NCBI GenBank assembly: GCA_029706075.1 | Contig: JAINUG010000218.1 | Coordinates: 20,854 to 84,853, forward strand | Reading direction: 5' to 3' | Length of the DNA stretch: 64,000 nucleotides | Origin: Aldrovandia affinis | Lineage: Eukaryota; Chordata; Actinopteri; Notacanthiformes; Halosauridae | Shown here: piece after piece, positions 53,763 to 64,000 of the stretch | Layout: every line of letters starts with the position of its first letter | Position numbering within the stretch: the first letter of the stretch is position 1 | Translations under genes and position numbers: made by a program | Notes under the pieces: model-generated | Seen by the model: only the letters and a program-made list of their open reading frames with translations | What the model was told of the DNA's origin: nothing | The model's database searches: none

Positions 53763-54509
53763 GGGCTAGATTTACTAAGATAGTCGCAGAGCAAAGGCTT
53801 TTGCTATTTTGTTGTGGCTATTTTGCGGTATTAATGACCAAGGCGTTCTAATTACGCAATCAAATAAATGAAATGCCCACATCACAATTTTGTAGGATAC
53901 ACCCATAAAAAGAAACAATATTGCACTCTCACAGGTTCTGATCATGCCAAGAAATAAATAAAACATTTTACAGGGAAATATTGGAGTGACATTCTGAAAA
54001 AAATGTATTCATTAGGCATAACAAAGCGAACAGTAGATGATGTAATGAAAACAAACAACCGATGATGTAAAGAAAATATGACATGACGCGAGGTGGGGTC
54101 TAAAAGAAAAACCTTCCTACAACATAATGCGGGAAAAAGACACAGGCGATGGTCCAACTAGATATACAGCAGGCTCCGTTTTTATTCACACCCTTGTTAA
54201 AGATGAGATTGTATAGAATGAACTATATAAGTAATGAGGTATATTTTATGCAAAAAAATCCCCAAATGATATCCTTTAATAATAATGCATTGGCACGAAC
54301 CACAATCGAACAGTTCACAAATTATATTTTAGCAGAAAAATTAAGAATCACAAAGTGACTTAACCCCTGCAAATTACATACTAAGAGCGTTTTGACTCCT
54401 TGCGACTAATAATAATATTAGTTTATTAAATCCAATGTAGATAATGCGACCTTGTAGTGACTGCTTTGGTGTTAGAAAATAAGTTGCAATCCTTTAGTAA
54501 ATCTGGCCC
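53763..54509. mobile_element. PIF/Harbinger-like nonautonomous transposon
   Basis: A 747-base element with inverted ends: GGGCTAGATTTACTAA on the left and GGGCCAGATTTACTAA on the reverse-complemented right. It is flanked by a 3-base duplication TAG (53760-53762 and 54510-54512). End sequence and 3-base duplication fit PIF/Harbinger. No transposase is recognisable, so it is a MITE-like copy. Confidence 0.65.
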
Positions 54510-54512
54510 TAG

Positions 54513-56887
54513 GTGTTTTAAGAAGGCACACAATATTTTGATCGATATTAAATGTAATAACTATAATTAAAAAATAAGAGTGTTCACTTTGGTTTGATTT
54601 TAGGTTTTATGTTTTAGTGTGATTTTCTTCATATGACATACCCATTGTTCTTAGTCGATAAAATGATATCCAGTCAAAGGAAGGGAAATACATACATCCA
54701 GGTTTCCAGACAGCCCATTAAAAAGCAAGACTGATATAACATTATTGTTGATCTGGCTGGACATTTTTCATTTGTCAGAACTGATCTCTGGTCATATGTA
54801 TTTATTCACATGGCTGTTGCTGTGATAGCAGCTATTGGCTGGTCTGTCATTGTGTCCCTGCCTTCTTCAGCTCTCCAGCATCTCATCTTCTTTGGTCCTG
54901 GTTCGTTAGTGACCCCCCAGGTCTCAATTACCTGGAATTCTGTCACACATGGTCTCGCACCACACCAGGGGGGTAGTGGGGATGCTGGGGGGCACTCTCT
55001 AACAGCACTGCAGCAGAGGGGTGGGGTGTTGAGATCATCATTAAAACACGCAAGCAGTATTAGCTGAAAAAACAGCAGCGTCCACACTTTTGGTGGAGAG
55101 CAGTAAGACAGCCAAGGAAACTGCCATGTCAGTTCTGCATTAAACTATTGCATTCTAGTGTTGACACTAGAACCCAGTGTTTCTTTTTGTTGTTGTTATT
55201 TTTGTCATTGTACAATAGTTTTGTGAAAAGTACACGTGAAAAGAGAGACCTTCACACTTCTTAAATATCTTAATTGATGACACGATTAGTGCCAGTATTT
55301 CCATCTTCTCTTTTCGCACATCCTACACATGTTAATCATTGAGGTTCAGTATAATTGAAAGTTAATACTGTTGATCAGGTTAACAAGGAGGAGATTCACT
55401 GACCAAAAAAAACTTTGAGGAAAGAATGAACATTCTTGGCTAATGTGGAGCATATTTTGCATTTATTATGGAAAATACTTTTACAGGTAGGAGGTGAAAA
55501 GACAATTTGAGAATTTCCGTTAGCTCATAAACCATAGACTATTAAACTATTAAACATGAATTGTGATGTTCCATCTGGCCTTACTGGTTGGAGATAGGCA
55601 GTTGGGCCAGATCCTGTCTGTCAATCAGAAATCCCCAGCTGTGAGCAGGAACTGTCATGACGACACCCACCCCCAACTCATTAAAGGGAGGCAAGCCGAA
55701 TACGGCAGGGAGCTGTGTGATTTTAATATTTGGTGCATGTGACAGGATCATTTTAGTGATTTGGAGGATTTATCTCCTCTTAAAAGTACAGCCTTAGGCT
55801 ACTCTAATTGGTAGGAAAGCAAATTCCCTCTTCACTTCCTGTCAGTCTCTGTTTTATTTACTGAAAACTGTCTAAACCTATTTACACAATAATAAGCACA
55901 AATTGCTGTAGTGCTTGCATCACAAACAGAGTTGCTGTGTGATTTCTTGACTGCACAATTTGAATTTAATTTGTAATCGTTTTTGAACCAGCTCCTGTCA
56001 TAATGAACATACTGAAAGGAAATTACTGATTGAAGTGCATATAATACTTCTTTATTTTGTATTTTGTTTTATTCTGAAGCCCACTCCTTTTGATAGACAG
56101 CTTGAGCAACTCTACTCCTAGTTTACTGAAACTGTTATATATATATATATGCTTGTTTAAGTAAAAATAACTGTCACATGGATTAAACTGACGCTTGTCC
56201 TTAAGTTTGACTCACAGTAAAATGCAAGTTGTTTTTTTTACAAACTAATTTTGCTGAGTTCCACAATTACCAAAATAAGCCCACCAAACTTTGAAGAAAA
56301 GGTTACACTTCCATTTAATTGGAATTAAGTCAGAATAAAAAAATGTTGAGTGGATCCAGGCCTGAAAGAACACACCTTATTTTGTATTGATACTAAGACA
56401 GATGTTGACTTAGATTTAAACTTAAATTCTCCCTGAATGTTTTGTCATTTCATTCTCAATTTTCACAGTGCTATTTAATTTACCACACTTCAGAGACAGG
56501 CTGCTCACTTTCAACGACCAAAATACAGCTCAGATGAGTAGTTTTTTTTATAGCATATTTGCCAGTTCTTTAAACGACAGTACATGTAACATTTATTTGG
56601 AAGGTAGATGAGAAGACTATATTACATCTCAGGGGACTCTTTTCATGATGGTCCTTTCAAGGTGAATACTAACATTTGTTTAACCTGAACAGGAACTGAA
56701 TGAATAGCATTAAGTAATGAGGGCAGAGTAAAATGTGATGTGGGCATTTACATGAATTCTATGAAATAGAATTTAAATAAAAAACAAGTTTCGCCACATA
56801 TTGAAGTCTTTCCTTCACTGAGACAAGATTGAGGATCTGAATTTTATCCCAGTATTGGTCTTTTGTATATTCAGCATATGTAGGTTT
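54513..56887 (+). other. ebf3: ebf3 intron 6
   Basis: A GC-balanced block at about 55570-55800 (GGCCAGATCCTGTCTGTCAA, ATGTGACAGGATCATTTTAG) is a possible enhancer. The rest is AT-rich. No exon is recognised. Confidence 0.4.
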
Positions 56888-56895
56888 CCTTAGAG

Positions 56896-57370
56896 CAGTG
56901 GTTGTCAACCTTTTTGGCCTCAGGACCCAATTTTACCGATGCCAGCTCAGTGGCGACCCAATATACATTAGTAATGCTTTAAAAAAATGCAAAAAACCAC
57001 TAGAGCTTTCTCTCAAATGCAACACATTAATAAACTGCAACACATTCATAACTAATTAACACTTTAAACCTTTTAAAATAGAGCCTACTCACATTCCGTG
57101 TCATATTAATGAGAAACCTCAAGTTGTGATTGTACCATGTGTCGCCCCCAATCGCAGAATCCAAGATTAGTTTTTTTCTGAAGGGGTTACTGTTAGGGTA
57201 TGAGTTGTGAAATCTGATTGTAGATCTGCAGTTATTTTCAATTTCACAGTGAGACACGTGTCACTTAACCAACACACATTAATCAAAGCACTGTCTGGTT
57301 TAAAATGTAAATAATATTTTCAACTCGGGCTCGCGACCCATTCAGAAGACCCACGGGTTGAGAAACGTTG
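56896..57370. mobile_element. Nonautonomous hAT (Charlie-like)
   Basis: A 475-base element starting CAGTGGTTGTCAACC and ending GGTTGAGAAACGTTG, imperfect inverted repeats of the hAT/Charlie type. A perfect 8-base duplication CCTTAGAG flanks it (56888-56895 and 57371-57378). No transposase is present. Confidence 0.8.
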
Positions 57371-57378
57371 CCTTAGAG

Positions 57379-58298
57379 GATCCTTTCCCACTGTATTTTT
57401 TCGTGTAAATTATTTTTAACATTAAAACTCTTTTGCATAATGAACAGGAATTATAAACAATTCAAGGTGGATCAAGGTGGTAAAATAAATAAATAAATAA
57501 ATAAAACATTACAATAAAAACGGACAAATGAAACATTACAAATAACAGTAAAGGGCACAGCATTCCACCGTTTTTGAGATAATATTGATTTAACTAAGGG
57601 CAGATCAACAAGAGACAGTGATCTGATGTAGAGCCATAAACACTGACAAGAAGCATGTGCTATGTTGTGTCATGTTTATGTTGTGCTTTCTTCAATGATC
57701 ATTTCCCTTATAAACTATACACATTTTGTGGTATTTTGGATCTATTTTTGATCTTGTTTTGAAACAAACAAACATCTGAAAGTGCTGATGTTGAAAGCAC
57801 ATTAATGGACTCCCACTCCTGAATGATGCACATACGTGGGAGTGCATGCAACCACGAAAGGCCCTGCCTTATCCTCCCACTGAATGGCCCTCCAAATAGA
57901 AGGCATTTTCATTGGCAGTTTAGTGCTGGTGTCTTTGATTTTGTGGAGTGGCAGGGATATTGATGCCAGCTGGGATTTATGAATGATGAAGTGGAGAAGC
58001 TAGTCACTATCAGAGCTCACAATGTAGCTCTTAATAAAAGATTAAAGAGGGAAGAAGAGTCAAGCTGGATTTCTGACATGCTGCTGATAAGCGGCAGCAA
58101 TTCACGGCAGTGAGGAGGCAAGAGCCGCGACAGTGACAGATGCTGAACAGGAGACAATAACGCACATGTTGCGTCCGGCAATACACAGATTCGCCATGTG
58201 GAAAATCTGTTCCTGGAACTTTCAGTGTGCCATACCTTACACAAACACTGTTACCCCTGCTTACTCCACTTAATAACAAAAACCAAAAAAAAAAACCT
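57379..58298 (+). other. ebf3: ebf3 intron 6 with candidate regulatory block
   Basis: (AAAT)n at about 57482-57504. The stretch from 57790 to 58220 is GC-balanced and repeat-free (CATACGTGGGAGTGCATGCA, GATAAGCGGCAGCAATTCAC) and could be a regulatory element. Confidence 0.4.
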
Positions 58299-58475
58299 TT
58301 CCTTCTAGTGTTACAGGTATGGTGCGCAGCTGCCTGCAATGATGTCTATTGCTGTATTACTGCAATGATCTCTTGTGCGTACTATGATTGTTCCTACCAT
58401 GTATTTATGCACATCTTGTAAGTCGCTCTGGATAAGAGCGTCTGCTAAATGCTAAAAAATGTAAATGTTAAATTT
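58299..58475 (+). repeat. LINE/SINE 3' tail, UnaL2-like (copy 2)
   Basis: The second copy of the repeat at 36-215. Here the tail hairpin is intact: CGCTCT and AGAGCG pair around GGATA, as in the eel UnaL2 RNA stem-loop. AAATG-type units follow. Confidence 0.8.
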
Positions 58476-59129
58476 CCTATTTATATATATATATATTTTT
58501 GGAATGGTTAAGACACATGGTGGTTATGGATTACAACAGTTTCGGAAAGGAAGAAAAGGAAGAAAGCCTAGTATGTAAAACTGATTTTTTAAATGATGTT
58601 TTAATATGAAAAATTGAATCCCTTTGAATACGATACTTGGAGTGAGAGAAGGAGAAGGAGAAGGAGGGAGAGAGAGCGAGGGAGGAAGGGGGAGGCATGC
58701 AGCATCAGGGAGAGAGAGAAAGAGCTGTCATTTTGAGAAATGAGTAAGGTAAGAGAATGGGCAGATGTGCAAAAAGAACAGGGAGCATATTGATCAATTA
58801 AATATGCAAATAGCCTAGCAAGTCAAGACAGAGATGAATAAAGTGAAATAAGCATTAAACTTGCGTTAATGCCTTGCTCAAAAAAGCACATCGTCTCAGC
58901 GTAGTTTAAACATTATTTCCCAAAAGTCAAGCAGAAAAAAAGACAAATGACTAACTGAAGAGGGGGAATATAAAAAGAATGTAAAAAAAAACTAAAAAGA
59001 AGAAAACAAATGATGGTGTTTCCAATGATCGGTCAAGTGACTTTGAAATAAAGAAGACACACATCTTTATGCCTGAAGGGATTTGGGGTAGAGGGGGGGG
59101 GGGGTTAGGTGGAAAGAGATGCAGAGGAT
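58476..59129 (+). other. ebf3: ebf3 intron 6, purine-rich
   Basis: An AG-rich stretch (58640-58740) and a G run at about 59092-59104. Nothing is recognised as a gene. Confidence 0.5.
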
Positions 59130-59720
59130 GAATTCAGGTTTCACCACAACAATGGCCCAGCGATTTTCAATTGTTATTGACTTTTTAAATCCCTTCTTCC
59201 ACCCTCCCCTACCCTTGACATCACTTCCTTTCTCAGACTCTGCAAAGAAAGAGGGATTGTTTCAGGACAGACTCTGTAGCCGGTTGCCTTTGCTACCCGC
59301 AATGGTTAACCTTGCAAAAGTGTGTGTTTGGATACTGTTTCATGGCCGCATTTGCCACGGACGGCTGGAGGGCCCGCCGCCTATTGTCCGAGGCTCTCCT
59401 CTGTGAAAGGCGCCTAATTATGAGTTAGCTCTTCAGCCTAATGAAATTATCCTCTTGTTCTCATGCTTCTGTGCCGTTGTCAGGACTTTGAAACATGATC
59501 GTTTAATTACTGACACCCACCGTAGCTGGTTTTATGCATGCAGAGTAGAAAACGCTCGCCTCCGCAAGGCGACGAGGAGTCTCGAGGTGTAACCTTTTGG
59601 ATAAAGTCTGCCTTTCATATGAAAATCGTGCACAGTGACGATGGGTCAGCCTGTTCTTGTCCCCCCCCCCGCCAAGCGGCTACAGTGGGTGGGTTTATAT
59701 CAGGTTTATTTGAAATACCT
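59130..59720. promoter_or_regulatory. Candidate intronic conserved element
   Basis: A GC-balanced, repeat-free block with homeodomain-type and other motifs (CGCCTAATTATGAGTTAGC, CATGATCGTTTAATTACTGA). Among the stronger enhancer-like stretches of the intron by eye. Conservation is untested. Confidence 0.4.
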
Positions 59721-60438
59721 CAGCTATGAAAGGGCATAAAAAATGCCATTTTTTTGTGTTGGGTTTTGCCAGAGAGCAGGAAACAGCAGAGTTCAATGGT
59801 ATCTGCCCTTCTCCATGCAGATCATTGTGAGAGGCACAAATGGCTCTTTTACAATAAGCAGGGCAAAGTAAGATGTCATTTTACAAAAAAAGGGGGAAAA
59901 TATTCAGACATTGACATTTGGACTGTTTTTTTCCTTTCCTGATACTATCAAAAGTCATACTTCTTGATAATAAATAGGAGAATGTCATCTGTCAGTCATT
60001 GCTTTTAAATAAATGCAAGGAGGTTGGGTGAGAAGATTTTGGACAAAGGCCATTCCACATCATTGTGGGCGAGTGTTTATACGCGCAAACGAAAGCTGGA
60101 GATGAGACTGTTCCCCCCATTCCTTGCTTGTTTTTTGTGCCGTACTGGAATCCCAGAAGGAGGGGTTAGGGGAACGGGACATGCCCAGCCAACAAGCTCG
60201 TTCCCCTGAAGGAACCTCACTTGCAGCCATGCATGGGAATTCTCAGCATCTCTCTCAGCCTCAAAGCTCAAACGCACCCCTCTGGTTTCTGTCCTGCTGA
60301 AACAGGCTGATACATGTATATTAGTGTAACTCCCAGGGTACAATGAGACCCTGTCAGTGTTTTCTGTCATGGTACAATTTCAGTATGAAATAATAATATT
60401 AATAATAACCATCATCATCATCTTCATCATACGTAATG
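59721..60438 (+). other. ebf3: ebf3 intron 6, nothing recognised
   Basis: Mixed composition. An ATC/AAT-rich simple patch lies at about 60390-60430. Confidence 0.5.
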
Positions 60439-60440
60439 TA

Positions 60441-60993
60441 CACTACCGTTCAAAGGTTTGGGGTCACCTGCTGGAAACTATTTTTATCTCATAATTGACA
60501 ATGCTTTACACCGTATACATTTCTGTAAATACTTTAAAATGACAAAAAACACATGTAACAATGAACAAAATGAACATCAAAGAAATGTTCAAGAAAATTA
60601 TATTGAAAATTGAATCTTGGATTCCTCAAAATAGTCACCCTTTGGCATGAGAATAGCCTCACAAACAGTGGCCATTCGGTTAATAAGTTTTAGGAGGAAA
60701 TCACCCGACATGTTTTCCAAGCTATCCTGCAGCAATTCCCAGAGAAACTTGTGGGTTGCTTTGCTTTGACTCTTCCTTTCCAGTTTGTCCCATACAAGTT
60801 CTATGGGATTGAGGTCTGGACACTGGGCAGGCCAGGTCTTTAGTTTGAGTTGTTGTTCACATTCCTCCTTCACCAGATAGTTCTTGCACAACTTCAAGGT
60901 GTGTTTCGGGTCGTTATCTTGCTGAAGAATGAAGGAGTGCCCGATTAGCCATAGTCCAGATGGAAGGTGACCCCAAACTTTTGAACGGTAATG
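60441..60993 (-). mobile_element. Tc1/mariner transposon, internally deleted
   Basis: The ends read CACTACCGTTCAAAGGTTTG and, reverse-complemented on the right, CATTACCGTTCAAAAGTTTG. TA flanks both sides (60439-60440 and 60994-60995). On the minus strand the C-terminal half of a Tc1 transposase survives: SFILQQDNDPKHTLKLCKNY with the second catalytic Asp, then WPAQCPDLNPIELVW with the third catalytic residue (Glu). The N-terminal DNA-binding domain and the first catalytic Asp are gone, so it cannot encode active enzyme. Full-length fish Tc1 elements are about 1.3-1.6 kb. Confidence 0.92.
60598..60948 (-). pseudogene. Tc1 transposase, C-terminal half
   Basis: An open frame within the Tc1 remnant. 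It covers the second Asp (QQDND) and the DLNPIE motif of the DDE catalytic domain and ends GDYFEESKIQFSI, typical of the Tc1 C-terminus. It lacks the paired-type helix-turn-helix and the first Asp. Confidence 0.85.
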
Positions 60994-61136
60994 TATATGT
61001 ACATTATATGGTATTGTAGTACATATATATTTACATATTTTATAGTATATTCATTACAGCGTATACATTTAGTAATGTATTCTACTAAATAAAATCCAAA
61101 TTATATTTTACAAACAAATAGCTAGAATTTGGTCTA

Positions 61137-62349
61137 CAGGCAGTCTCCGGGTTACGAGCGAGATCCGTTCTTAAGTCTGTCTTTAAGTAGAATTTGTATG
61201 TAAGTCGGAACAGGTACATACAGTTCTTATTAATTGTCACTTAGTCAAATGTTTGTCTTAGTATAGTATTTATTTTACCTTTCTGTGCATATAAAACACT
61301 TAAAAAAACTTTCCAAATACAATAAAACATCTTAAACATAACATTCAGTGCATAATAATACTGTAATATTAATAATAACAATACAGTAATAATAAAAGTA
61401 ACTATGTACATACAGTACTGTACTGTAAAAAACCCATTAAAGAAACAGTTCTTAAAACAGTTTAGATAGAAAAAAAGAAAAAGGATCATGATTAAAGGTT
61501 AACACTCATTTGTGAGGTAACATTATGATAACATTAATAACTGGATGATGCAGACGATGATGGACTTGGAGATGGACTTTAGCAGCACTTACATCGGCAC
61601 TTGCTGCTTCACCTTGAACTTTAATATTATGTAAATTTGCTCTCAATTTAAAACGATTGAACCAACCCCTATTTGCAACAAATTCTTCGTCGCAATCGCC
61701 TTCACTTGCTGCACGAGCAGCTTTTAAGTAATTGAAAAGGCTTCGAGCCTTTTCTTGCACTAAAGAAAGACTAATAGGCATATTACGCTGATTTTGGTCT
61801 TCTATCCAAATTATCAATAGCCTTTCCATCTCAATAATTAAACCACTGCGTTGCTTGGTAATAATCGTGGCATTCATCGGGGCATGGCCTTTCACATGTT
61901 ACGTTATTCTCCTTTTGTCTTTTAAAATTGTTCCAATCGTTGACCGGCTGTAGCCTAATGCTTTCCCAATGGCTGATGGCGTTTCACCTCTCTCCGATCT
62001 CTTTATTATTTCAACTTTACTTTCCATGGTGATTGTTTTCCTTTTCTTTGATGCATCACCAGCACTTGCATCGGATTTACGCTTTGGAGGCATCGTTGTA
62101 AGGGTAAGAGAAGGAGAAAAACGGGGCTGTGATCTGACTTAAAATAATGGACGGTGATCTCTGTTCCTTGAGCCGACGAACTGCTGAAACCGCGCAATGT
62201 TTTCATGAGCATCACAAAGTAGTGTGTGCATTCATTATTACGAACCATTGTATTTAACTCGATTAAAAAAATATAATAGGCCTTATGGCAGTCCATTCGT
62301 AAGTACGAGTTGTCCATGAGTCGGACGTTCGTAACCCGGGGACTGCCTG
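61137..62349 (-). mobile_element. Tigger/pogo DNA transposon, internally deleted
   Basis: A 1213-base element with inverted ends CAGGCAGTCTCCGGGTTACG on the left and CAGGCAGTCCCCGGGTTACG on the reverse-complemented right, inside TA duplications (61135-61136 and 62350-62351). The minus strand carries the N-terminal, DNA-binding half of a Tigger transposase (CENP-B-like). The DDE catalytic half is missing. Noncoding ends retain GTAAGTCGGA-type subterminal repeats. Confidence 0.9.
61506..62093 (-). pseudogene. Tigger transposase N-terminal half (CENP-B HTH domains)
   Basis: Starts MPPKRKSDASAGDASKKRKT, then a CENP-B type helix-turn-helix (VEIIKRSERGETPSAIGKA, YSRSTIGTILKDKR). After one in-frame stop at 61899-61901, where relatives carry Glu, the same frame continues through the second HTH (MERLLIIWIEDQNQRNMPIS, SLVQEKARSLF, RGWFNRFKLRANLHN). 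It ends by deletion soon after GEAASAD. The catalytic domain is absent, so no active transposase, although a DNA-binding half is nearly intact. Confidence 0.88.
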
Positions 62350-62351
62350 TA

Positions 62352-63197
62352 TATTCTTTAGTTTTTCGGCACCACCACTTTTCAGTGGTGACCTGCATCC
62401 ATTTCAGGTTGTGTCAAATGAGACCGCCAATATCTGGCTGGTAAGTAATCTTTGCCTTTCTCCGATGCACTATTGGTCAGATGGAAGGAGGGGGCCGTGT
62501 GTGGCCATGCCAAAACTTGGCTGTGAGGCTCCTACCCTTTCAGCGAAGGACAGGCAGTAAAGGCAGTCAAGGGTCAGGGGTGGGGACATTCTCAGGCTGT
62601 CTGACCCTACTCTCCACATGCAGGATTCCCCTGCCCCAGGATCACATGGGGTGAGAGATGCATGTGGTTCGGTAGCATCACCAGATATCTTGGGTTTGAG
62701 CCACGGGGCCAGCTTGAGAGAGATGTGATGTTTAAAAAAAGGTTTTTTGCCCCCCAGTTTTTTGTTTATGAGACAACAAAAGGGATCGTCGCTTGAGAAG
62801 GGAAACAGTGGGGGGTGCGGCTGAACGATCACGGCCCACTCTCGCTTTCCCGAGGCCGGCACACTCCAGTTCCCTACAACTCTTTCGCAGCCTCCTGCCA
62901 TCTGAATGTTGTGCGCTGGGGGCATCCTGCTTCCGGGAGGGGAGAACATGCAGGATCTGTGCTGGACCACAGTAGCAGTTGCAGATGCAGATGCGGTGTG
63001 GGCAGAAGACAGAGCAAAGCTGAGCTGTAAGGTCCTGCATTGTTGCCTGACTTCGTTCAGTAGCCCTTTTAATGTGCACTAGAGTCAAAGGAGCGAATTG
63101 TCCCAGTGGCAGCTGAGCTCAGACTTGCCTTTGCACAGTGGCCATAACGGCGAGAGCTGAGTGCCATGACCACCTGACATCAGGCAGTCTGCTCACT
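62352..63197 (+). other. ebf3: ebf3 intron 6, GC-rich block
   Basis: The GC-richest part of the intron, from about 62480 to 63180. It stays open over 166 codons on the minus strand (62470-62970) but no domain is recognisable. It may be regulatory or an unannotated transcript. Confidence 0.35.
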
Positions 63198-63240
63198 TTA
63201 CATTTTTACATTTACATTTTAAGCATTTAGCAGATTCAGA
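63198..63240 (-). repeat. Truncated LINE/SINE 3' tail
   Basis: On the minus strand it reads TCTGCTAAATGCTTAAAATG then AAATG-type units, the end of the same UnaL2-like tail as at 36-215. It is severely 5' truncated. Confidence 0.6.
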
Positions 63241-63369
63241 AACTCCGCAAAAGCTTTTCCTCGCCCTCTCTCTCACCCTCTCTCTCTCTCTTTCTCTCTC
63301 TCTCCATTTCAGCTTTAGACTTCAGTGCAATAATCGGAATACCTTGATGATGGTGCCCATGTTTTTTTC

Positions 63370-63660
63370 CTTTGGACAAGTTTGAAATTGCATGCGTCAG
63401 GACTTTGCTAATTAAAGTCATACTTTCAGAAATGCCATAATAACTGTTAATTAGCTTGATGCTATTTTCAGCATAATTTGCTAATTAGTAGAAAACCTGT
63501 ACAGCATTTTCTCCTAATTACAGTATGGCTCTACACACCACATCTGTGACTTGACTCCAAATGATACCATTACAGAGTCCCATATTACATATTCCTTCAA
63601 AACAGTTAATTACCTCTCCTGATATTGACAAACTCTAAGGTCAGCTGTATTTCTACTAAT
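63370..63660. promoter_or_regulatory. Candidate enhancer: cluster of five TAATTA homeodomain sites
   Basis: TAATTA occurs at 63409, 63448, 63482, 63515 and 63607, five times in about 200 bases, within a repeat-free block. TAATTA is the core site of many homeodomain factors (LIM, Paired and Antp classes). The spacing is roughly 30-40 bases between the first four. Enhancer function is inferred. Confidence 0.45.
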
Positions 63661-63818
63661 ATGTGGATAGAAATACCCTATGTCACACCACACACACTGT
63701 CGAACATGTGCATATGTAAATACCTGTGGGTGGATTAGTATAGGAACACATGCTCCCCAATATATTTATTAGGTTTAATGAAAGCCACACGGGCTAACTG
63801 AAAAATATATCTTTTTAA

Positions 63819-63820
<2 letters not shown>

Positions 63821-63858
<38 letters not shown>

Positions 63859-63925
63859 GGCACATGTTTGCACCTGTGTGTATGTGGGTGTTTGTGTGTA
63901 TGTGTTTGTGGGCAAACGTGTGTGC
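63821..63925. repeat. (TG)n microsatellite and GT-rich tail
   Basis: About 16 TG units followed by degenerate GTGT-rich sequence to about 63925. Confidence 0.95.
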
Positions 63926-64000
63926 AGATGCATGCCGTTCTCAACTCTCACAAAGGAAATGCATTAATTGACATCGCGTTCTTGGAAGACCATCGCTGCT

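Noticed and set aside
62470-62970. 166-codon minus-strand frame in the GC-rich intron block
   Set aside because: No domain, signal or family is recognised. High GC reduces stop frequency, and no splice context supports it.

Overview
This is vertebrate nuclear DNA, almost certainly from a ray-finned (teleost) fish. It is AT-rich, gene-poor and intron-rich. It carries fish-typical repeats: LINE and SINE tails with the eel UnaL2-type stem-loop, a DANA/V-SINE-like tRNA SINE, hAT, Tc1, Tigger and PIF/Harbinger DNA transposons, and Ty3/Gypsy fossils. No bacterial or phage gene organisation is present.

The one host gene I can name is ebf3 (early B-cell factor 3, COE/Olf family transcription factor) on the + strand. 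Exon 1 (28734-28867) gives the EBF3-type N-terminus. Two downstream exons (29946-30019 and 32000-32068) encode the zinc knuckle of the DNA-binding domain. Between the first and second of these lies a 100-base run of N (28901-29000). The exons for about 93 residues (45-137) are absent from the window and are most likely hidden in that assembly gap. After 32068 I find no further ebf3 exon, so the following intron runs at least 31.9 kb to the window end. The remaining DNA-binding, IPT and HLH exons must lie beyond 64000.

Layout: 1-18.3 kb is upstream flank dense in mobile elements: a hAT inside another hAT at 3287-5740, a small hAT at 8126-8478, a Gypsy 3' fragment at 10890-12971, an LTR at 15521-16169 and a Harbinger-like element at 17131-18286. 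From 18.3 to 28.7 kb I recognise no transposon; this is the ebf3 5' flank and promoter, with candidate regulatory blocks. From 28.7 to 32.1 kb lie the ebf3 exons. From 32.1 to 64 kb is the giant intron. Its first 14 kb are free of recognisable transposons. Further on it holds many GC-balanced, homeobox/POU-site-bearing blocks that look like conserved enhancers, plus SINE, Harbinger, hAT, Tc1 and Tigger insertions.

The most novel-looking item is a 72-codon open frame at 33128-33346 inside the intron. It has a strong Kozak context and one clean transmembrane segment, and could be a nested membrane microprotein. I found no convincing new multi-gene system. Conservation and transcription cannot be judged without alignment or RNA data, so regulatory calls are inferences.
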